Below, in pieces: positions 1-9,837 of a stretch of 64,000 nt of DNA. The notes below the pieces were generated by a model that did no database searches, had not been told where the DNA came from, and saw nothing but the letters and a program-made list of their open reading frames with translations. Made by a program: the position numbers and the translations under genes. This DNA comes from JBDUDR01 sp040002845 (GTDB lineage: Bacteria; Actinomycetota; Actinomycetes; Propionibacteriales; Nocardioidaceae): contig JBDUDR010000001.1 of the NCBI GenBank assembly GCA_040002845.1, forward strand, positions 13,732-77,731, in the 5' to 3' direction. Numbering within the stretch: position 1 is the stretch's first letter; every line of letters starts with the position of its first letter.

Positions 1-592
1 CAGGGCCGGGATCATCGCGGGCATCATCGGCCTGCTGCTGGTGGTCGCGTACTGCCTCATGTACTACCGCGGACTTGGCCTGGTCGTCATCTCTTCCCTG
101 ATCGTCGCCGGCGGGATCACGTACGCCTTGGTGTTGCTGCTGGGTTCGTGGATCGGCTTCACGCTGACCCTTCCGGGCATCGCGGGCCTGATCGTGGCAA
201 TTGGCATCACGGCCGACTCGTTCATCGTCTACTTCGAACGTCTCCGAGACGAGGTGCGCGGTGGCCGGACCTTGCGTACAGCCGTGGAGGCGGGCTGGGT
301 GCGGGCTCGGTTGACGATCCTGGCCGCCGATGCCGTCTCGTTCCTCGCGGCGCTGATCCTCTATATCTTCGCGATCGGCGTGGTGAAGGGCTTCGCGTTC
401 GCGCTCGGCCTGACAACGCTCGTCGACGTGGTGATCGTGTTCTCGTTCACCAAGCCGGTCGTCACCCTGCTGGCACGCACCAAGTTCTTCGGCGACGGTC
501 ACAAGTTCAGCGGCCTCGACTCCAAGCACCTGGGCGTGGATCGCCTGCCTGCCTTGCGGGGGCGGCGCCGTCCGGCCGGGGGGGAAGCCTGA
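1..592 (+). CDS. secD: SecD, protein-export membrane subunit (3' end only)
   Basis: The gene enters the window already open in frame 2 and runs about 196 codons to a TGA. SecD, with SecF, uses the proton-motive force to help pull preproteins through SecYEG. The visible part is the C-terminal membrane half, with about four hydrophobic segments. It includes the conserved stretch GITADSFIVYFERLRDE, which matches the SecD/SecF family signature, and the later LGLTTLVDVVIVFSFTKP segment. The 5' part, including the periplasmic domain, is outside the window. The stop overlaps the secF start by one base (TGATG), so the two are co-translated. Confidence 0.93.
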   Translation, partial: RAGIIAGIIGLLLVVAYCLMYYRGLGLVVISSLIVAGGITYALVLLLGSWIGFTLTLPGIAGLIVAIGITADSFIVYFERLRDEVRGGRTLRTAVEAGWVRARLTILAADAVSFLAALILYIFAIGVVKGFAFALGLTTLVDVVIVFSFTKPVVTLLARTKFFGDGHKFSGLDSKHLGVDRLPALRGRRRPAGGEA

Positions 593-1722
593 TGTCGAAG
601 TTCGGCAGGATCGGCAACCGGCTGTACACCGGCGACGTCTCGATCGACTTCGTCGGGCGCCGGCGGACCTGGTACGCCATCTCGGCATTGATCGTGATCG
701 TGGCCGCCCTGGGACTGGGGCTGCGCGGCCTCAACCGGGGGATCGAGTTCAAGGGTGGCGTCGAGTACGCAGTTCAGATCGCCCCCACGCAGGCGAATGT
801 GGAGTCACTTCGCTCAGCCGTCGTAGGCACCGGCCTGGATGCGGCCAGCGATCCCATCGTGGTCACCTCAGGCAACGGCATGCGCGTGCAGACCGAGCCG
901 ATGAGCGAGGACGACGTCACCAAGGTCGAGAACGCCATGAAGGCAGTCGGTGCCGGTGAGGTGAGCTCCTCCTCGGTCGGACCCACCTGGGGAGCCCAGA
1001 TTGCGCACAAGGCGCTGATCGGCCTTCTGGTGTTCGTCGCCTTGGTGGTGCTGTTCATCTGGGCGTACTTCCGGGAATGGCGCATGTCGGTGGCCGCCAT
1101 CGTCGCACTGGCCCACGACCTCATCATCACCGTCGGGGTTTACTCTCTCGCCGGCTTCGAGGTCACGCCGTCGACGGTGACGGGACTGCTCACGATCCTG
1201 GGTTACTCCCTCTACGACACCGTGGTGGTTTTCGACAAGGTGCGAGAGAACACCAAGGGCATCACCTTGTCGACCGTCCGCACCTATCAGGAGGCCGCGA
1301 ACCTTGCGGTGAACCAGACGTTGGTCCGGTCCATCAACACATCGGTGGCGGCGCTGCTTCCGGTCGGGGCCATCCTGTACGTCGGGGTGACCCAGCTAGG
1401 TTCCGGACCGCTGAAGGATCTGGCGCTGGCACTGTTCGTTGGCATGGCGGCAGGCACGTACTCCTCCATCTTCATCGCAACGCCGCTCGCGGCCCAGCTG
1501 AAGATGCGTGAGCCGTCGATGGTCGTCCAGGCAAAGCGGGTCATGGCGAGACGGGCGAAGGAGGCCAACAGCAGCCGGGTGGTGCCGGCCGAGGGCGGCG
1601 GCGCCACGGTCAAGACCGACCCCGTCACCACGACGTCTCCGACCGTTCGCGTGATGACGACGGGCTCGGCCAAACGATCACAACCCACCCGGGCACCCCG
1701 GTCCAAACGCGGCAAGCGATGA
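592..1722 (+). CDS. secF: SecF, protein-export membrane subunit
   Basis: A 376-residue membrane protein and partner of SecD in the accessory Sec translocon complex. After a short cytoplasmic N-terminus there is a first hydrophobic segment (about residues 24-45), then the GIEFKGGVEYAVQ motif typical of the SecF periplasmic entry. A cluster of membrane segments follows from about residue 140, including the family motif YSLYDTVVVFDKVREN. The C-terminal 75 residues are basic and Ser/Thr-rich. The open frame extends far upstream of the chosen ATG, but that extension lies inside secD. The ATG overlapping the secD stop gives a normal SecF N-terminus. Confidence 0.95.
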   Translation: MSKFGRIGNRLYTGDVSIDFVGRRRTWYAISALIVIVAALGLGLRGLNRGIEFKGGVEYAVQIAPTQANVESLRSAVVGTGLDAASDPIVVTSGNGMRVQTEPMSEDDVTKVENAMKAVGAGEVSSSSVGPTWGAQIAHKALIGLLVFVALVVLFIWAYFREWRMSVAAIVALAHDLIITVGVYSLAGFEVTPSTVTGLLTILGYSLYDTVVVFDKVRENTKGITLSTVRTYQEAANLAVNQTLVRSINTSVAALLPVGAILYVGVTQLGSGPLKDLALALFVGMAAGTYSSIFIATPLAAQLKMREPSMVVQAKRVMARRAKEANSSRVVPAEGGGATVKTDPVTTTSPTVRVMTTGSAKRSQPTRAPRSKRGKR

Positions 1723-2285
1723 CCAACGACCGAGCGGCGCCGGCCCGGCCGGACATGACGGCGCTGCTCGAGCGGCTGGTGCGTGACGTCCCGGACTTTC
1801 CCAAGCCCGGAGTGCTGTTCAAGGACATCTCTCCGCTGCTTGCCGACCATCAGGCGTTCACCGCCGTCGTCGAAGACCTGGCAGCCTCGGGGCGCGACGC
1901 GGACGGCTCGGGGGTTGTCGACAAGGTGGTCGGAATCGAGGCCCGCGGGTTCATTCTCGCCGCCCCCGTTGCGCTGCTGCTCGGCGCGGGCTTCGTGGCT
2001 GTCCGCAAGCAGGGCAAGCTTCCGTCGGCCACGTATCAGGTCTCCTATGACCTGGAGTACGGGCGGGCCGCCTTGGAGGTGCATCGAGACGCGTTCGAGC
2101 CCCAAGACCGGGTGTTGGTCATCGACGACGTGCTGGCCACCGGCGGTACGGTGGCCGCAACCCTCGAGCTGATCCGACTCGCGGGTGCCCAGGTCGCCGC
2201 AGTTGCCGTGCTGATCGAACTCGGCTTCCTGCACGGGCGAACCAAGCTGTCGGGGATGGATGTCCGGTCACTTGTGACCATGTGA
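1719..2285 (+). CDS. apt: Adenine phosphoribosyltransferase
   Basis: 188 residues. It converts adenine and PRPP to AMP in purine salvage. The PRPP-binding loop VLVIDDVLATGGT lies near residues 131-143, and the family's DFPKPGVLFKDISPLL signature is at residues 26-41. The start ATG overlaps the secF stop as ATGA, so translation is probably coupled. The order secD-secF-apt-rel is common in actinobacteria and places salvage beside the (p)ppGpp synthetase gene. Confidence 0.95.
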   Translation: MTNDRAAPARPDMTALLERLVRDVPDFPKPGVLFKDISPLLADHQAFTAVVEDLAASGRDADGSGVVDKVVGIEARGFILAAPVALLLGAGFVAVRKQGKLPSATYQVSYDLEYGRAALEVHRDAFEPQDRVLVIDDVLATGGTVAATLELIRLAGAQVAAVAVLIELGFLHGRTKLSGMDVRSLVTM

Positions 2286-2368
2286 ATTGGTAGCTATGAA
2301 CGGGTAACCATCGGTAAGTCGCCGTCCCATGCCCGTAGACTGGTGGCTCGGCTAGACCAGGAGAGTAG

Positions 2369-4846
2369 TTGGCAGACGATCCGGTAGGCTCCGCCACCGT
2401 TGAATCCCATCCGGCAGCGGTGGATACTGACGTGTCCTCGATCGATGGCAAGGAGTCCGGCGAACCCGCAGACGTAGCCGAACAGACCCCCTCGGACGGT
2501 GCCCGGACCCCTCGACAAACCCCACCTCGCGTCGGCGCCGAGGGCTCTCGTGGCGCTGCGGCGGCAGGCGAGACACAGGCGGTCCCGTCCACCCGGATGC
2601 GCGCCAGGTTGGCGCGGTTGGGCAGTCGGCCGATTGCGCCGAACCCGGAGCTCGAGCCGCTGTTCCGGGTCTTGAAGACGACTCACCCAAAGGCCGATCT
2701 CGCTGTCGTCGAGCGCGCCTACCGCACCGCCGAGCGGTTCCACCGGACTCAGCGGCGCAACAGCGGAGACCCGTTCATCACTCATCCGCTGGCGGTCGCG
2801 ACCATTCTGGCCGAGCTCGGGATGACGCCTCCCACGCTGTGCGCCGCGCTGCTGCACGACACCGTGGAGGACACCCCGTACACCCTCGACCAGCTACGCG
2901 CCGACTTCGGCGACGAGGTCACCCAGCTTGTCGACGGCGTGACCAAGCTCGACAAGGTCAAGTACGGCGATGCCGCTCAGGCCGAGACGATCCGCAAGAT
3001 GGTCGTTGCGATGAGCAAGGACATCCGCGTTCTGGTCATCAAGCTGGCCGACCGGCTGCACAACATGCGAACGCTCCGCTACAACAAGCCCGAGAAGCAG
3101 CAGCGGACGGCCGAGGAGACCTTGCAGATCTACGCACCGCTGGCGCACCGCCTCGGCATGAACACGTTGAAGTGGGAGCTCGAGGATCTGGCGTTCGCGA
3201 CCCTGCACCCCAAGGTCTACGACGAGATCGTCCGGCTGGTGGCCGAGCGTGCCCCCTCACGAGACGAGTTCCTCGCCGAGGTTGTCGAGCAGGTCCAAGG
3301 TGACCTGCGGTCGTCGAAGGTCAAGGCCACGGTCACCGGCAGGCCCAAGCACTACTACTCCATCTACCAGAAGATGATCGTTCGCGGCCGCGACTTCACC
3401 GACATCTACGACCTGGTCGGCATCCGGATCCTGGTCGAGTCGGTCCGGGACTGCTATGCCGTCCTGGGCGTACTGCACTCGAGGTGGAACCCGGTGCCGG
3501 GACGATTCAAGGACTTCGTCGCGATGCCGAAGTTCAACCTCTATCAGTCGCTGCACACCACTGTGATGGGTCCACAGGGCAAGCCGGTCGAGATGCAGAT
3601 CCGGACGTTCGGAATGCACCGTCGAGCCGAATACGGCATCGCCTCGCACTGGAAGTACAAGGAGGACTCCAACGCCGGCGTCGACACGGAGCGGTCGCTG
3701 GCCGGGGAGATGACCGGTTCCCAAGGGGACATGACCTGGCTGAAGCAGCTGCTCGACTGGCAGCGCGAGACCGAGGACCCCGGAGAGTTCTTGGAGTCGC
3801 TGCGCTTCGAGATCGATTCCGACGAAGTCTACGTCTTCACACCCCGTGGCGACGTGATCGCGTTGCCTTCCGAGGCCACGCCCATCGACTTCGCGTACGC
3901 CATCCACACCGAGGTCGGTCACCGGACGATCGGCGCCCGGGTCAACGGCCGGCTGGTGCCGTTGGAGAGCGCGCTGGACAACGGCGATGTCGTCGAGGTG
4001 TTCACGAGCAAGGCACAGGGCGCCGGTCCGAGCCGCGACTGGCTGACGTTCGTCAAGAGCGCGCGCGCCCGCAACAAGATCAAGCAGTGGTTCACCAAGG
4101 AGCGTCGCGAGGAGGCGATCGAGCAAGGCAAGGACGCCATCGCGCGACTCATGCGCAAAGAAGGTTTGCCGCTGCAGCGGCTGCTGACCCATGAGTCGCT
4201 GGCCGCCGTTGCCGACGAGCTGCGCCACTTCGATGTGTCCGCTCTGTACGCAGCCGTGGGCGAGGGAAACATCAGCGCACAGACGGTCGTACGCCGGATC
4301 ATCGACCTGTTCGGCGGCGAGGAGGGGGCGACCGAGGATCTCGCCGAGGCCATCCACGTCACGAGCGAGCGTGATCGGCTCAAGCGTTCACCGCGCGCGG
4401 ACGCCGGTGTGATCGTCAAGGGCGTGACCGACGTGTGGGTCAAGCTGGCGCGTTGCTGCACGCCGGTGCCGGGTGACGAGATTCTCGGGTTCGTCACGCA
4501 CGGATCAGGGGTGTCCGTCCACCGGGTGGACTGCAGCAACGTCCGTAACCTGCGTGATCAGCCCGACCGGCTGGTCGAGGTCGAGTGGGCGCCGACTGCA
4601 CAGAGCATGTTCCTGGTGGCCATGCAGGTCGAGGCGCTCGACCGCAGCAGGCTGTTGTCGGACATCACCCGGGTCTTGTCCGACCAACATGTGAACATCT
4701 TGTCCGCATCTGTGACGACGAGCCGCGAGCGCATCGCTATCAGCCGCTTTACGTTCGAGATGGGTGACACCAAGCACCTGGGTCACGTAATCAAGGCCGT
4801 ATGCGGGGTCGACGGCGTCTTCGACGCTTACCGCGTCACCCAATAA
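2369..4846 (+). CDS. rel: Bifunctional (p)ppGpp synthetase/hydrolase Rel
   Basis: 825 residues, the usual length for a long RelA/SpoT homologue. The hydrolase HD domain carries HDTVEDT near residue 160. The synthetase domain is centred near residue 380 ([19 protein letters not shown]). The TGS domain is near residues 485-545 (YVFTPRGDV), a conserved CC motif ([12 protein letters not shown]) is near 695, and an ACT domain occupies about 745-820. Intact HD and synthetase motifs suggest both activities, as in single-Rel actinobacteria. The start is TTG, chosen because GGAGAG (2360-2365) sits just upstream. The roughly 65-residue N-terminal tail is low-complexity. The TAA stop is followed after a few bases by the first 21-bp repeat array. 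Confidence 0.95.
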   Translation: MADDPVGSATVESHPAAVDTDVSSIDGKESGEPADVAEQTPSDGARTPRQTPPRVGAEGSRGAAAAGETQAVPSTRMRARLARLGSRPIAPNPELEPLFRVLKTTHPKADLAVVERAYRTAERFHRTQRRNSGDPFITHPLAVATILAELGMTPPTLCAALLHDTVEDTPYTLDQLRADFGDEVTQLVDGVTKLDKVKYGDAAQAETIRKMVVAMSKDIRVLVIKLADRLHNMRTLRYNKPEKQQRTAEETLQIYAPLAHRLGMNTLKWELEDLAFATLHPKVYDEIVRLVAERAPSRDEFLAEVVEQVQGDLRSSKVKATVTGRPKHYYSIYQKMIVRGRDFTDIYDLVGIRILVESVRDCYAVLGVLHSRWNPVPGRFKDFVAMPKFNLYQSLHTTVMGPQGKPVEMQIRTFGMHRRAEYGIASHWKYKEDSNAGVDTERSLAGEMTGSQGDMTWLKQLLDWQRETEDPGEFLESLRFEIDSDEVYVFTPRGDVIALPSEATPIDFAYAIHTEVGHRTIGARVNGRLVPLESALDNGDVVEVFTSKAQGAGPSRDWLTFVKSARARNKIKQWFTKERREEAIEQGKDAIARLMRKEGLPLQRLLTHESLAAVADELRHFDVSALYAAVGEGNISAQTVVRRIIDLFGGEEGATEDLAEAIHVTSERDRLKRSPRADAGVIVKGVTDVWVKLARCCTPVPGDEILGFVTHGSGVSVHRVDCSNVRNLRDQPDRLVEVEWAPTAQSMFLVAMQVEALDRSRLLSDITRVLSDQHVNILSASVTTSRERIAISRFTFEMGDTKHLGHVIKAVCGVDGVFDAYRVTQ

Positions 4847-4848
4847 CC

Positions 4849-4914
4849 GCGATCCGACACTTATTCCGCGCGATCCGACAGTTATTCGCCGGCATCCGAC
4901 ACTTATTTCGCGCG
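4849..4914 (+). repeat. Array A of the 21-bp-period repeat, 3' of rel
   Basis: Three units with core ATCCGACACTTATT begin at 4852, 4873 (one C-to-G change) and 4894. They are spaced exactly 21 bp apart and separated by GC-rich CGCG-type linkers. The array starts 2-5 bases after the rel TAA. Orientation is forward, reading away from rel. Related arrays lie at 5944-6003, 30809-30868 and 33619-33699. I do not recognise the family. Confidence 0.9.
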
Positions 4915-4944
4915 TCGTAGTGCGCATGGGCTGACGTGCCATGG

Positions 4945-5910
4945 TCACCACACTCTCGGACGTAGCGAGTCGACACCAAGGAGCTGCGCGACCTCCTCCT
5001 CCAGTGTTGGTTCAGCACCCATCACGGACGCGCTGTCGCACGTGACCAGGCGCCAGTCGAACTCCCTCCTGAGACGCTCCCGCCGACTTTCGTCATGAGC
5101 TTCGTCTTGCTCGGCAGTGTGGAACTGCCGTCCGTCAAACTCGACGCCGACTCGGACCGCTTCGTAACCCATGTCGATCCGCGCCACGAGCTTTCCGTGC
5201 CGATCAAGGATCTCGACCTGGGGCTTGGGGCGGGGGAGTCCCGCATCCACGAGGCGGAGGAAGGTCCAAGACTCACCGTGCGACTCGCGAGCCGGATCGA
5301 CCATCATCACGAGTTCGCGGGCCTGACGTATTCCTGGGTGCCCCGCCAGCTGCGCGATCCGCTTTCGAATTGCGCTCAGGTCAATGAGTTCCGCCCTGGC
5401 CATCGCGTCTACCGACGACAACGCGAACGGTCGTCGCTGAAATCTCAACAAATCGACCGCAGTGCGATCTGGGATCGTGACCCGAATGCCATTGACGGTC
5501 GTGACATCGTCGGCATTGATCTTCGACTCGACCGTTCTGACACCTGGACGTCGCTGTCTCGACCAATGGTGTGGGACTGCGCACTCAGGTATCAGCAGAC
5601 TTCTCCTCTCGGGTTCGTACGCATCGACTCCCCAGATCCACGCCGCCGTCGAACCCCAGATGACTGCATGTACGGGGCAAGCCAAAGAGAGCGCGAGACA
5701 CCGAAGTTCACGAGAGTCGACGACTCCCGGGTCGACGTAGATGCCCCGGAGCACCCGTCGCAGCTGCCCGTCGTGAACGAGCACCGGAAGGTGTTTCGCG
5801 GGTATGCCAAGCGAGCTGGCTCGACTCGAAAGGAACGGGATGCCTTCATTTATCAGCGACATGGCGAACACCCTGCCCGCATCCGGCAAGGCGCGTCGCC
5901 CGTTGTCCAC
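4945..5910 (-). CDS. AbiEi-type winged-helix plus DUF559/Vsr-like nuclease-fold protein
   Basis: A protein of up to 321 residues. The ATG at 5862 (protein beginning MSLINEGIPF) is a more natural start and would give 305 residues. The N-terminal part (GIPAKHLPVLVHDGQLRRVLRGIYVD) resembles the winged-helix domain of AbiEi antitoxins. The C-terminal third resembles DUF559/Vsr-type PD-(D/E)XK proteins: ARIDMGY, then VGVEFDGRQFH, then a basic helix and WRLVTCDSASV. Such proteins are frequent accessory genes in actinobacteria and their function is mostly unknown. No partner toxin gene lies beside it. It sits between two inverted arrays of the 21-bp repeat, in the spacer between the otherwise convergent rel and DUF349 genes, so it may be an insertion. 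Confidence 0.75.
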   Translation of the reverse strand: MDNGRRALPDAGRVFAMSLINEGIPFLSSRASSLGIPAKHLPVLVHDGQLRRVLRGIYVDPGVVDSRELRCLALSLACPVHAVIWGSTAAWIWGVDAYEPERRSLLIPECAVPHHWSRQRRPGVRTVESKINADDVTTVNGIRVTIPDRTAVDLLRFQRRPFALSSVDAMARAELIDLSAIRKRIAQLAGHPGIRQARELVMMVDPARESHGESWTFLRLVDAGLPRPKPQVEILDRHGKLVARIDMGYEAVRVGVEFDGRQFHTAEQDEAHDESRRERLRREFDWRLVTCDSASVMGAEPTLEEEVAQLLGVDSLRPRVW

Positions 5911-5943
5911 AGGAGTGGCGGCGTTGTGCGCTGGCTTCCGGGG

Positions 5944-6003
5944 AATTAAGTGTCGGATCGCGTGGAATAAGTGTCGGATCGCGCCGAATAAGTGTCGGAT
6001 CGC
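5944..6003 (-). repeat. Array B of the 21-bp-period repeat, 3' of the DUF349 gene
   Basis: Three units on the minus strand. The inverted core TGTCGGAT lies at 5951-5958, 5972-5979 and 5993-6000, again spaced exactly 21 bp. The outermost unit is slightly degenerate (AATTAAG). Read on the minus strand, the array begins a few bases after the TAA stop of the DUF349 gene, the same arrangement as at rel and bldD. With array A it forms inverted flanks around the AbiEi/DUF559 gene. Confidence 0.9.
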
Positions 6004-6007
6004 GGGT

Positions 6008-7306
6008 TTACGCGGGGGGATCGGCCGGGGGTTCGCCGGGCGGCGTCACGGGGGAGAACTCGTCGAGCGCGAGACGGGCCTGCGTGAGCCAGGTGCGCCG
6101 AGCCTCAAGTGCTTCCGCAGCGGCGGCGACCGTGTCTGGGTCCCCCTCGGCGTGGGCCGCCGCGAGGTCTTCTTCGAGGCCTTCGATCAACGACTCGAGC
6201 TGTCCGACGGTCCCTTCCGCACGGGCTCTTGCTTCCGGGTTGCTCCGTCGCCAGGTGTCCTGCTCGGCTGCCCGGATCGCATCCTCTACCTTGCGCAGCC
6301 TGCCCTCCAGGCTCTTCATCTGAGCGCGCGGCACCTTGCCCGCGGCGTCCCACCGATCACCGATCGAGCGAAAAGCCTCCCGCGCGCGGCGAGGATCGGT
6401 GATCGGCAGCAACGACTCCGCCTGTTCCAGCAGGGACACCTTCTGTTCGGCGTTCGTTGCGAGCTCCTTGTCCAGCTCGGCATTGACTGTGTCGCGTGCA
6501 CTGAAGAACCGGTCCTGAGCTGTCCGGAACCGGGTCCAGAGCTTGTCGTCGACATCCTTGTGGGCACGACCCGCCCCCTTCCACTCCCGCATCAGGTCGC
6601 GGTAGCGCCTGGCGGTCGCTGACCAGTCGGTCGATCCGGCGAGTGACTCCGCCTCCCTGACCAGGCGCTCCTTGATGGCCTGCGACCCTTCACGCTGCTC
6701 GTTCAGCTCGACGAAGTGCTGCTTGCGCCGACGGGTGTACGTCGTTCGGGCAGTCGAAAATCGTCGCCAGAGCATGTCGTCAGTGGACTTGTCGAGACGC
6801 GGCAGCGCCTTCCAGAGATCGAGCAGCTCACGCAGCCGGTTGGCGCCCGCCCGCCAGTCCTGACTCTCAGACAGGTTCTCGGCCTCGACGGCAATCGCCT
6901 CCTTGCGTTCGCGAGCCTCCTCCAGCTTCTTGCTGCGATCGGCGCGGCGGCGTTCTCGCGCGGCGGCGATGGCGGGTCGCAACGCATCGAGTCGGTCCGA
7001 GAGCGCGTCGAGGTCTCCCACAGCGTGAGCATCGGCGACCTGGCCGCGCACCTTGTTCACCGCCGCAGCAGCGTCGTCGGGCCCGAGATGTCCCTCGTGG
7101 ATCCGCTGCTCGAGCAGTCGAACCTCCGTCTCCAGCGAGTCGAACCGGCGGCGAAAGAACGCGAGTGCTTCGGTGGCGTCTCCGTCCGGCCATTGACCCA
7201 CCGCGCGCTCGCCTGCCTTGGTGCGTACATAGACGGTGCCGTCCTCGGCCACCCGCCCGAACGAGTCGCCAGGCGACGCCTCTACGGGGCCGGGATCGGC
7301 CGTCAC
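6008..7306 (-). CDS. DUF349 domain-containing protein
   Basis: 432 residues, almost entirely charged and alpha-helical. It contains tandem DUF349-type units recognisable by W-at-intervals helices such as DWRAGANRLRELLDLWKALP (about 150-170), DWSATARRYRDLMREWKGAG (about 228-248) and a third near 305-330. No signal peptide or membrane segment is seen. The family is of poorly defined function and in actinobacteria is a standard neighbour of rel. The GTG start overlaps the stop of the upstream minus-strand gene (GTGA). The C-terminus is Pro-rich. The TAA stop abuts repeat array B. Confidence 0.88.
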   Translation of the reverse strand: MTADPGPVEASPGDSFGRVAEDGTVYVRTKAGERAVGQWPDGDATEALAFFRRRFDSLETEVRLLEQRIHEGHLGPDDAAAAVNKVRGQVADAHAVGDLDALSDRLDALRPAIAAARERRRADRSKKLEEARERKEAIAVEAENLSESQDWRAGANRLRELLDLWKALPRLDKSTDDMLWRRFSTARTTYTRRRKQHFVELNEQREGSQAIKERLVREAESLAGSTDWSATARRYRDLMREWKGAGRAHKDVDDKLWTRFRTAQDRFFSARDTVNAELDKELATNAEQKVSLLEQAESLLPITDPRRAREAFRSIGDRWDAAGKVPRAQMKSLEGRLRKVEDAIRAAEQDTWRRSNPEARARAEGTVGQLESLIEGLEEDLAAAHAEGDPDTVAAAAEALEARRTWLTQARLALDEFSPVTPPGEPPADPPA

Positions 7307-7641
7307 TGCTGGCCTCGGTCACTCGCGCTCGATGTGGGCTTCGAATGCGTTGGCGTCGTCCCAGTCGGCGCCGTCTGTGTTGCGGGGGGTGAGTAGTTGG
7401 GAGCCTGGAACGTGGGGGGATTGGTCAACCCGGGCAGGATCGGCGACTGCGCCGGGGCAGGACTGTTGCCCAGCTGGGTGGCGCCGAACCACACGACCAG
7501 CCCTGCGACGGCCAACCCGAAGACGGCCCATCCAGCGATCGCCAGCCGACGCAGCCGGGCCCCCCGCGTGTTCCGGCGCGTCTGCTGGCGCTCCCACTTC
7601 GCGCGCGCGAGCTGCCGAGCGCGCTGTTGCTTCGTTACCAC
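7303..7641 (-). CDS. Small membrane protein, PPIase-type N-terminus without the catalytic domain
   Basis: 112 residues. The N-terminus (MVTKQQRARQLARAKWERQQ) followed by one transmembrane helix (about 33-54) closely resembles the cytoplasmic head and anchor of the cyclophilin-type peptidyl-prolyl isomerase that many actinobacteria encode at this place between rel and hisS. After the membrane segment only a Pro/Thr/Ser-rich tail of about 55 residues follows, with no cyclophilin fold. The next gene starts directly on its stop (4-base overlap), so there is no room for a lost domain. It may be a truncated remnant now kept as a small membrane protein. The start is GTG. Confidence 0.6.
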   Translation of the reverse strand: MVTKQQRARQLARAKWERQQTRRNTRGARLRRLAIAGWAVFGLAVAGLVVWFGATQLGNSPAPAQSPILPGLTNPPTFQAPNYSPPATQTAPTGTTPTHSKPTSSASDRGQQ

Positions 7642-7871
7642 TCGTACCTCCGAGTACGTCCATGTCGACTGGTGGCAGCCGTGGACAGGACAGTCAGTGT
7701 AAGAGGGAGTCCGACGACGTCACCGTAACTCCCCCGGCGAGCGCAACTGGCTCGCGGCCAGCTCCCGCCGTAGGTACGCTGCACAGCGCGGGTGGAAACG
7801 CGTCAGCCGGCCGCCCGCTCGAGTGTTCACCTGGCGCCCCAGCCAACTCCCAGCCGACAGGAAGGCCCGCA

Positions 7872-8573
7872 ATGCTCATCGCAGCGTTCCCGGCCGGTCC
7901 GTGGGCGACCAACTGCTACGTCGTGGCCACCGGCTCCGGGCACGAATGCGTGATCATCGACCCGGGCAAGGATGCAGCGGCCGGCGTAGCTGAGATTGTC
8001 GAGCAGCAGCACCTGCGACCGACCGCTGTGCTGGTCACGCACGGCCACGTCGACCATATGTGGTCCGTGGCTCCGGTGGCAGGAACCTATGACGCGACGG
8101 CCTGGATCCATCCCGCGGACCGGCACCTGCTCACAGACCCCGTGCAGGGCTTGTCGCCCGAGACCGCCGCGATGTTGCTTGGCGGCAGGTACACGTTCGC
8201 CGAACCCGATGACGTGCGTGAACTCGCTGACGGGATCACGCTGCAGCTGGCCGGCCTGGACTTCGCGGTCGATCACACTCCCGGGCATACCTGGGGGTCG
8301 GTGACGTTTCGATCGCCGTATGAGGGACCGGAGGACGTGCCCGAGCTGATGTTCTCAGGCGACCTCTTGTTCGCCGGCTCCATCGGGCGTACCGACCTGC
8401 CAGGTGGTGACCACCCCACCATGCTGCGCAGCCTGACCGACAAGGTGCTGCCACTCGATAACCGGGTGGTGGTGCTGCCGGGCCACGGCCCCCAGACAGA
8501 CATCGGGCGCGAACGCGCGACGAACCCCTACCTCCTGCAGCTCGCGCCGGCCCGGATCACCGAAAGCGGTTGA
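7872..8573 (+). CDS. MBL-fold hydrolase, glyoxalase II-like
   Basis: 233 residues. The metallo-beta-lactamase metal site is complete: THGHVDHMW near residue 58, HTPGHTWGS near 137, SGDLLF near 162 and PGHGPQT near 206. This is the hydroxyacylglutathione hydrolase-like branch, but the substrate is not shown by sequence; in actinobacteria lacking glutathione it is probably another thioester. The open frame begins far upstream, but the ATG at 7872 is chosen because it has AGGAAGG (7859-7865) at good spacing and begins at the conserved strand. It lies one base upstream of hisS, which is its usual neighbour. Confidence 0.85.
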   Translation: MLIAAFPAGPWATNCYVVATGSGHECVIIDPGKDAAAGVAEIVEQQHLRPTAVLVTHGHVDHMWSVAPVAGTYDATAWIHPADRHLLTDPVQGLSPETAAMLLGGRYTFAEPDDVRELADGITLQLAGLDFAVDHTPGHTWGSVTFRSPYEGPEDVPELMFSGDLLFAGSIGRTDLPGGDHPTMLRSLTDKVLPLDNRVVVLPGHGPQTDIGRERATNPYLLQLAPARITESG

Positions 8574-8574
8574 G

Positions 8575-9837
8575 ATGAACCAGCTCTTCTCGGCACCCAA
8601 GGGGGTGCCTGAGTACCTGCCACCGGAATCGGCGAGCTTTCTGGCCGTCCGGGACACCCTGGCCGAACCGGCCAGGCGCGCGGGGTACGGCTATCTCGAG
8701 ATGGCCGTCTTCGAGGAGACCGGCCTCTTCGTACGCGGCGTCGGAGAGTCGACCGATGTCGTCGGTAAGGAGATGTATACGTTTTCTGACCGTGGCGGTC
8801 GATCGCTCACCTTGCGGCCGGAAGGCACCGCGGGCGTGGTGCGGGCTGTCATCGAGCACAAGCTCGACCGTGGCCAGCTGCCGGTGAAGCTGTGGTACGC
8901 CGGACCGTTCTTCCGGGCCGAGCGGCCGCAATTCGGTCGGTACCGGCAGCTGCACCAGCTCGGGATAGAGGCGATAGGCGTCGACGACCCGCTGCTCGAC
9001 GCCGAGGTGATCGGCGTCGCCGATGCGGGCTACCGCGCTCTCGGGCTCACCGGCAGCCGGCTGGAGCTGACGTCGCTGGGCTGCGCCGAATGTCGTCCCG
9101 CCTACCGGGCGCGGCTCGCGAAGTTCCTGGCCGGGCTCGACCTCGACGAACCCACCCGCCAGCGGGCCGAGCTCAACCCGTTGCGCGTACTGGACGACAA
9201 GCGCCGGGATGTCCAGCGACAGCTGGTCGACGCGCCCTTGATGATCGACTACCTGTGTGCGGAGTGCGCCGAGCACTTTGCTGCTGTACGGGCTCAGCTC
9301 GAAGCGCTCGAGATCACCTATGAGCTCAACCCCCGGCTCGTTCGGGGCCTGGACTACTACACCAAGACGACCTTCGAGTTCGTCCACGACGCCCTTGGGG
9401 CGCAATCGGGCATCGGCGGCGGTGGCCGCTACGACGGGTTGATGGAGGATCTGGGCGGCCAGCCGCTGTCGGGGATCGGGTTCGGGCTCGGCATCGACCG
9501 CACGCTGCTGGCCTGCCAGGCCGAGGGCCTCACCCTCGGAGATTGGCAGCTGGTCGACGTGTACGCCGTGCCGCTGGGCGAGCCGGCTCGGCGACGAGTC
9601 GCCCTGCTGGTCGATGAGCTGAGACGAGCAGGTGTGCGCGCGGACATGGCATTCGGCAGCAGAAGCCTGAAGGGAGCCATGAAAGGGGCGGACCGTTCGG
9701 GAGCCCGCTGGGCGATCGTGGTCGGTGAGCGTGACCTATCTGAGTCGGTCGCTCAGCTGAAGAACATGGTCACGGGCGATCAGGTAGCCGTACCACTCGA
9801 CGAGCTCACGGCCACCGTCAAGAAGAGCCTCCAGTGA
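8575..9837 (+). CDS. hisS: Histidine--tRNA ligase
   Basis: 420 residues, a class II synthetase that charges tRNA-His. Motif 2 is seen in [12 protein letters not shown] and [16 protein letters not shown]. The histidine-binding motif [15 protein letters not shown] lies near residues 256-270, and motif 3 is in [11 protein letters not shown]. The C-terminal anticodon-binding domain follows from about residue 325. The end overlaps aspS by 3 bases, so the two synthetases form one translational unit. Confidence 0.96.
   Translation: MNQLFSAPKGVPEYLPPESASFLAVRDTLAEPARRAGYGYLEMAVFEETGLFVRGVGESTDVVGKEMYTFSDRGGRSLTLRPEGTAGVVRAVIEHKLDRGQLPVKLWYAGPFFRAERPQFGRYRQLHQLGIEAIGVDDPLLDAEVIGVADAGYRALGLTGSRLELTSLGCAECRPAYRARLAKFLAGLDLDEPTRQRAELNPLRVLDDKRRDVQRQLVDAPLMIDYLCAECAEHFAAVRAQLEALEITYELNPRLVRGLDYYTKTTFEFVHDALGAQSGIGGGGRYDGLMEDLGGQPLSGIGFGLGIDRTLLACQAEGLTLGDWQLVDVYAVPLGEPARRRVALLVDELRRAGVRADMAFGSRSLKGAMKGADRSGARWAIVVGERDLSESVAQLKNMVTGDQVAVPLDELTATVKKSLQ

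Noticed and set aside
148..591. N-terminal extension of secF from the long open frame
   Set aside because: The extension is secD read in another frame; the ATG at 592 gives a normal SecF.
4849..4914. Short tandem repeats considered as a CRISPR array
   Set aside because: The units are 21 bp from start to start with only a few GC bases between cores, there are no unique spacers of 30 bases or so, and no cas genes are present.
4505..4951. Minus-strand frame that reads through array A
   Set aside because: It lies antisense to the conserved ACT domain of rel and only appears open because the region is GC-rich.
5095..5949. Plus-strand open frame of 284 codons opposite the AbiEi/DUF559 gene
   Set aside because: It has no recognisable domain and is the antisense shadow of a minus-strand gene with clear family motifs.
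7642..7871. Divergent promoter region between the membrane-protein stump and the MBL hydrolase
   Set aside because: Promoters must be here, but I could not pick a convincing pair of boxes; an ACTCG/CGAGT repeat at 7640-7655 is too short to call.
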